A DNA stretch of 64,000 bases from Bdellovibrio bacteriovorus (GTDB lineage: Bacteria > Bdellovibrionota > Bdellovibrionia > Bdellovibrionales > Bdellovibrionaceae), in contig NZ_LUKF01000012.1 of assembly GCF_001592755.1 (NCBI RefSeq), positions 62,001-126,000 on the forward strand, read 5' to 3'. Below the pieces are notes generated by a model, which worked only from the letters and a program-made list of their open reading frames with translations, was not told the DNA's origin and did not search any database. The translations under genes were made by a program, and so were the position numbers. This document shows, in pieces, positions 59,989-64,000 of this stretch. Every line of letters starts with the position of its first letter. Within the stretch, counting starts at the first letter, position 1.

Positions 59989-61152
59989 ATGAAAACACAA
60001 TGGCGCTTCTTATTGGTGGCTTTGCTTTTCCTTTTGCCTTCAGCTTATTCATGGGCTGAAGACCCGTCTCGTATTGAGACTGAGTTAGAAGAGAAGGTGC
60101 TTGATAAGGCTCAGGTGGCTGAGCACGAGCGCACGCTTATCAAAATAGCCGAAGATAAGATCTATGAATTTGATCGCTATCCTGACCGCGAAGAAATGAA
60201 AGCGGCCTTAGGTTTAAAACTTCCCGAAAAAGTAAAGCAGCAGATTCTTGCGCGCGGTGGTTCTATTGAAGAGGCCGACCCGATGCTGGCCTATGAAAGT
60301 CTTCCTGAAGATAGAAAACAAAAGTTCCAAGAAATGCGTTTGATGTTCTTAGCGAATGCAGCTCGGATTATGAACTCTACAAAGTTTGTATTTGGAGCGG
60401 GCAGCCTGGTTGGTGATGCGTTTAGTTTCGTGAAGGTAAAAACGAAACAGGCTTTTGGTAAAACGGTTGAACAGACGCCTTCAGAAAAAAGAACTTTTTC
60501 GGTGCGCAGTCATCAAGCGGTTCAAGCAGTTTTAAAAGGAATTGATTATAAATTATGGTCGCAGGCTCCTTTGGTTATTGATTCAAATGAATTTGGTTTA
60601 AGCGTCTCTGTAGGCGCCTTGGCGGAAACAGGCGTATTGCGCAAAGGCGGCGGTGGTGCTGAAGAAGTGGGCTTAAGTTTCGCGTTTAATAAATCCAAGC
60701 GCGCATTCGTGTTTGAAATTTTCCACAACTCTGAAAACTTCGATAATACAAAAGCGGCGGTTTCGGTTTTAGGTCTTGTGGGTAAAGCAGGTATTACTTT
60801 AGGTCGTCGCAGTGGCGCGGACACTTTAAAAGGCAGCTCGTTTTATCCGCCGGCGGTGCCTGGTTATAGCGTGTCATCACCTGAGTATTTCTCGGCAGGA
60901 TTGAGCTCGAGTTTAGGTCTTCCTCCGCCTCCTTTGGCGGACTTATTGACTTTCACCAACCGTTTTGAACGCCACAGTCTTATTCGTGTCACGGTGTCCC
61001 CATTAGTGAAGGGCTACGTCAGACTCGAATTTGGCGACGTTCGCGGTTCAATGCGCCTTGTCGGAATGCGTTTTGTTGACGTCTATCGCGCTATATCTGA
61101 CAAAGTTCTTTCGTACGGCCGTGGCCGTAGCTGCAGTGTAGTCTTTAATTAG
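59989..61152 (+). CDS. Secreted protein of unknown function
   Basis: 387 aa. Signal peptide 1-23 (AYSWA), a helical charged region (about 24-125), then a beta-rich part (about 165-387) with ANAARIMNSTKFVFGAG, VGLSFAFNKSKRAFVFEIFHNS and SSSLGLPPPPLADLL. No motif recognised. It is 12 bp upstream of tmk, so probably its first operon partner by position. ATG at 59989 chosen for the signal peptide. Confidence 0.65.
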   Translation: MKTQWRFLLVALLFLLPSAYSWAEDPSRIETELEEKVLDKAQVAEHERTLIKIAEDKIYEFDRYPDREEMKAALGLKLPEKVKQQILARGGSIEEADPMLAYESLPEDRKQKFQEMRLMFLANAARIMNSTKFVFGAGSLVGDAFSFVKVKTKQAFGKTVEQTPSEKRTFSVRSHQAVQAVLKGIDYKLWSQAPLVIDSNEFGLSVSVGALAETGVLRKGGGGAEEVGLSFAFNKSKRAFVFEIFHNSENFDNTKAAVSVLGLVGKAGITLGRRSGADTLKGSSFYPPAVPGYSVSSPEYFSAGLSSSLGLPPPPLADLLTFTNRFERHSLIRVTVSPLVKGYVRLEFGDVRGSMRLVGMRFVDVYRAISDKVLSYGRGRSCSVVFN

Positions 61153-61164
61153 AAGTTGGCCTTA

Positions 61165-61800
61165 ATGAAATTTTTGGTTTTTGAAGGATTGGATGGCTCT
61201 GGGAAGAGCTCCTTGATGCGGGCCCTTGAAGGGGAGTTGGCGCGTCGTGGAGTGGCTTTTCAACGCACTCGTGAACCAGGCGGAACACCTCTTGGGGATG
61301 AAATTCGCAATATGATTCTTCGTACGGAAGGGCCTTCGCCACTTCCACGCACTGAACTTCTTTTGTATGAAGCAAGTCGCGCTCAACACGTCGAACAAGT
61401 GATCCGTCCAGCTTTGGCCAAAGGAACTTGGGTGCTTTGTGATCGCTTCACCGCAAGCTCTGTGGCCTTCCAAGGTGGCGGTCGTGATATTTCCGAAAAA
61501 GACGTGATGACTTTAAATGACTTCGCTACGGGCGGGCTTAAAGCCGATCTGACCATTCTTTTGGATCTTTCTGTCGAAGAGTCTCGTTCGCGCCGTCAAG
61601 GCCGAGGTGCTGCTAACGGAGAAAGTGAAGACCGCATTGAATCTGAAGCAGATTCCTTTCATGAAAAAGTGCGCCAGTCTTTTTTAAAGCAAGCTCGCGC
61701 TGAAGCGTCTTCATGGCTTGTGCTCAATGCCCAAGAAACTCCCGAAGTTCTTTTCCAACAACTTCTGAAGGCTTTGGCCGAAAAGAATATTTTGAAATAG
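61165..61800 (+). CDS. tmk: Thymidylate kinase
   Basis: 211 aa. It phosphorylates dTMP to dTDP. P-loop FEGLDGSGKSS (7-17), RTREPGGTPLGDEIR, DRFTASSVAFQGGGRDI, LLDLSVEESRSRRQGR and the LID segment with Arg residues. ATG at 61165; the ribosome site is weak, so coupling to the upstream gene is likely. First of the tmk-holB-tatD trio. Confidence 0.92.
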   Translation: MKFLVFEGLDGSGKSSLMRALEGELARRGVAFQRTREPGGTPLGDEIRNMILRTEGPSPLPRTELLLYEASRAQHVEQVIRPALAKGTWVLCDRFTASSVAFQGGGRDISEKDVMTLNDFATGGLKADLTILLDLSVEESRSRRQGRGAANGESEDRIESEADSFHEKVRQSFLKQARAEASSWLVLNAQETPEVLFQQLLKALAEKNILK

Positions 61801-61807
61801 GTTGTTG

Positions 61808-62752
61808 ATGGCTCGACTGCTCGATTTCGTCTTAGGACATCAAGATATTATCGCAAAGCTCGTCGCTTCCTTTGAACAGGGAAAGCCCGGGCAGACGTAT
61901 CTTTTTGTCGGACCTGCGGGCATTGGAAAAAAGCTCACCGCCAAAGGCTTGGCGCAAGCACTGGCATGCCCACAAAGTCCTCGTGGTTGCGGCAAATGTC
62001 CATCGTGTTTTCGAATGGCGCAAGGAACTCATGAAGGTCTAAAAGTCATTGAGCCTTCCGGAGCGCAAATCAAGATGGAACAAGCCCGCGAGGTGATTGA
62101 GTTCCTCAGTCTGAAAAGTCTTTCCGGAAATCGCGTGATCATCATCGATCAAGCGCAGAATTTAAATCCGCAGGCCGCGAACTCCTTGTTAAAAACTCTG
62201 GAAGAACCACCTGAAGGAACCTTCTTCTTTTTGATCGCTCCGAGTGTTGCAGGTTTGATGCAAACCATTCGCTCGCGTTCTCGCATTGTACAGTTCAAAC
62301 CTTTGACGTCGGAAGATCTTCAGAAAAAAGTGAAGGCGCCAGCTTGGGCTTTGCGTGCGGCTCGTGGAAGTTTCGAGAAGCTTGCGCAGTTGCAAGAAGG
62401 CCCTGAATTAGAGCTTCGTCAAAAATCCGTCGAGATGTTGAACTTGTTTTTGACGGACGCGGATTTTCTTTTGAATGAAACTTGGCGCACGGAATTCAAA
62501 GATCGTGCGCAAGGGCAGCGTCTGATTTCTTACTGGGTCAGCTTTATGAAGGATGCTATCTATCTTCAAGAAGGTGCTAAAACTCAGATCACGAATCTGG
62601 ATCAGGCGCCGATCATTAAGACCTTGGCCGAATACAACCGCGAATTCTTGTTGGCTTTAATGCAGAAGTCCCTGCAGGTAGAGCAGTCCTTTGGCGCCAA
62701 CCGTGATCCTCAATTGGTTATGGAAGAGTTCTTTATTACCCATCGTCCCTAG
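61808..62752 (+). CDS. holB: DNA polymerase III subunit delta prime
   Basis: 314 aa. Clamp-loader AAA+ fold: Walker A VGPAGIGKK, zinc Cys set CPQSPRGCGKCPSC, Walker B VIIIDQAQNLNPQAANSLLKTLEEPPEGTFFFLIA (the Asp-Gln replaces the usual acidic pair, as in delta prime), and sensor 1 TIRSRSRIVQF. It is a part of the clamp loader that places the beta clamp on DNA. ATG at 61808. Position after tmk and before tatD is a common bacterial order. Confidence 0.9.
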   Translation: MARLLDFVLGHQDIIAKLVASFEQGKPGQTYLFVGPAGIGKKLTAKGLAQALACPQSPRGCGKCPSCFRMAQGTHEGLKVIEPSGAQIKMEQAREVIEFLSLKSLSGNRVIIIDQAQNLNPQAANSLLKTLEEPPEGTFFFLIAPSVAGLMQTIRSRSRIVQFKPLTSEDLQKKVKAPAWALRAARGSFEKLAQLQEGPELELRQKSVEMLNLFLTDADFLLNETWRTEFKDRAQGQRLISYWVSFMKDAIYLQEGAKTQITNLDQAPIIKTLAEYNREFLLALMQKSLQVEQSFGANRDPQLVMEEFFITHRP

Positions 62753-62766
62753 GGTATACTAGCCCT

Positions 62767-63537
62767 ATGGAATGGATTGATATTCACGCTCATTTAAACA
62801 TGCTCGAAGAGGGCGTCGAAGCTGCGATTGCCAATGCAAAAGCTGCCGGCGTTCGTAAAATCATCACTATTGGTACCGAGCCTGGTGATCATCCCATCGT
62901 TTTGGACATCGCCCGTAAGTATTATCCCGATGTGTATTGCACGTTGGGAGTTCATCCTCATGACGGAAAAGTTTATACCGAAGAAGCGGGCCGCTTCATT
63001 GAAGAACATTCCAGTGAACCTTGCGTGGTTGCGATTGGGGAAATCGGTTTAGATTATTACTATGACCAATCACCTCGCGAACAGCAGAAAGAAGCTTTCC
63101 GCGCGCAGTTGGAAATCGCGAAACGCACGAAACTTCCAATTGAAATTCACACGCGTGATGCGGAAGAAGACACGATTGAGATCTTGAAAGAATTTAAAGG
63201 CGAAGTGACGGGTCTTGTTCACTGCTTTACGGGAACGGAGTGGCTTGCGAAGCAGGCTTTGGATGTGGGGCTCAATATTTCCATCAGTGGAGTTGTGACT
63301 TTCAAAAACGCCGACAGTCTTCGCGCGACGGTGAAGATGTTGCCGCTGGATCGTATTCACGTTGAAACCGATGCTCCTTTCTTAGCACCTATTCCTATGC
63401 GCGGAAAAAAGAATACACCGGCTTACGTCGTTCATACGGCGAAGTTCGTGGCTGAACTCAAAGGCATTTCTGAGGAACAGCTCTGCGAGCAAACGCGTAT
63501 CAATGCTCTGAAGATGTTCCCCAAAATAAAATGGTAG
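62767..63537 (+). CDS. tatD: TatD-family metal-dependent DNase
   Basis: 256 aa. TIM-barrel metal ligands: DIHAHLNM (H7, H9), GEIGLDYYYD, IEIHTRDAEEDT, HCFTG and ETDAPFLAP. TatD enzymes are 3' exonucleases with roles in repair and DNA quality control. The stop abuts the stop of the convergent protease with no overlap. Start at 62767, 14 bases after holB. Confidence 0.9.
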   Translation: MEWIDIHAHLNMLEEGVEAAIANAKAAGVRKIITIGTEPGDHPIVLDIARKYYPDVYCTLGVHPHDGKVYTEEAGRFIEEHSSEPCVVAIGEIGLDYYYDQSPREQQKEAFRAQLEIAKRTKLPIEIHTRDAEEDTIEILKEFKGEVTGLVHCFTGTEWLAKQALDVGLNISISGVVTFKNADSLRATVKMLPLDRIHVETDAPFLAPIPMRGKKNTPAYVVHTAKFVAELKGISEEQLCEQTRINALKMFPKIKW

Positions 63538-64000
63538 TTAGTTCATTTTGTCGATGGCTTTGATGATCCAATCTGAAGCCGCACCGACTTTTGTGGCTTG
63601 AGTTATACCCATACAGCTATACTGTCCGTTGGCGAGTTTAGGCCCAAGCACGGCCGAATTTACTCCGATAATTTTTAGTACGCCCTCTTTATGATAAAAC
63701 TGCGGTCCACCGGAATCGCCTTGGCAGATAGAGGTGTCGGCACCGCTGACAGTCCAATAGCGATCGTCGGAGCGATGGTAGGAAGAATCAATCTTCAAGA
63801 TGCCACGATGAAGCTGACCAAGATAAGCATAGATGTCCTGGTTTTTTCTTCCCGTATAATCTTTCGAGCGTCCATAGCCATACACATAGACTTCTTCATT
63901 AGAGTAGTCGGTACGTCTGTCAGTATCGAAATCCACCGGCTGAAATCCATCGGGTATAGAGACTTCAAAGCGAACCACGGCGATGTCATGGTCATATAAT
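63538..64000 (-). CDS. Trypsin-like serine protease (5' end outside window)
   Basis: The frame remains open to the window edge; 154 codons are visible. DHDIAVVRFEV carries the catalytic Asp, and GADTSICQGDSGGP the catalytic Ser, with CMGITQATKVG afterwards. The catalytic His lies beyond the window. The acidic residue six positions before the Ser is Asp (DTSICQGDS), pointing to trypsin-like specificity after Lys/Arg. It is the third chymotrypsin-fold protease in this window. Confidence 0.88.
   Translation of the reverse strand, partial: LYDHDIAVVRFEVSIPDGFQPVDFDTDRRTDYSNEEVYVYGYGRSKDYTGRKNQDIYAYLGQLHRGILKIDSSYHRSDDRYWTVSGADTSICQGDSGGPQFYHKEGVLKIIGVNSAVLGPKLANGQYSCMGITQATKVGAASDWIIKAIDKMN

Overview
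The window comes from a gene-dense bacterial chromosome of moderate GC content. Gene content and protein sequences fit a predatory member of the Bdellovibrionota, most likely Bdellovibrio. Pointers are the many signal-peptide hydrolases and trypsin-like proteases, lipoprotein enzymes that act on peptidoglycan or polysaccharide, an EF-G of the mitochondrial EF-G1-like type, and the general protein style. No rRNA or tRNA gene was found, so the assignment is an inference from protein families.

Layout. 1-9.4 kb: the end of a 2-oxoacid dehydrogenase E1 beta gene, a methyltransferase, an App1-type phosphatase, pyrE, cutA with a CNNM/CBS protein, a dienelactone hydrolase, small envelope proteins, a trypsin and the fluoride channel gene crcB. 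9.6-16 kb: pseudoazurin, fusA, recQ, a sorbosone-dehydrogenase-like protein and aat. 16.2-20.5 kb: a CE4 deacetylase coupled to a lipoprotein protease, then uup. 20.6-27.7 kb: a lipoprotein, TolC-like and beta-barrel genes divergent from an RND pump, then yceI with a divergent LysR regulator. 28.7-38 kb: PilZ, thiL and a phosphate/polyphosphate block (ppk, sixA, ppx, a porin-like protein, phoU-phoB-phoR). 38-47 kb: an RNA m5C methyltransferase, an NFACT protein, and a gldA-gldF-gldG-DUF4340-GHMP kinase-DUF429 operon. 47-64 kb: a DUF3015 protein, DUF4105, a methyltransferase, corA, an alpha/beta hydrolase, a MepA-like endopeptidase on a long charged linker, a HAD phosphatase, an AgmX/PglI-type protein, secG, a lipid kinase, a metallophosphoesterase, tmk-holB-tatD and a partial trypsin.

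The most unusual signal is intergenic. Two elements (about 10.2-10.5 kb and 54.9-55.2 kb) share a GC-rich core of about 80 nt with a covarying hairpin. Each core sits at the centre of an inverted duplication of the 3' end of its own neighbour gene (fusA in one, the HAD gene in the other). The inner 27-28 bp of each duplication are a perfect inverted repeat, and the outer parts are degraded. The core has the same orientation relative to the duplicated gene in both copies. Two further inverted duplications without this core lie at about 1.8-1.93 kb and 40.6-40.7 kb. I do not recognise this as a described element.

Transcription looks very compact. Many adjacent genes overlap by TAATG or ATGA. 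Five convergent pairs share their stop codons in a 4-nt overlap, and most other convergent pairs are separated by a strong hairpin terminator or a foldback element. Two divergent pairs have start codons only 9 bp apart.
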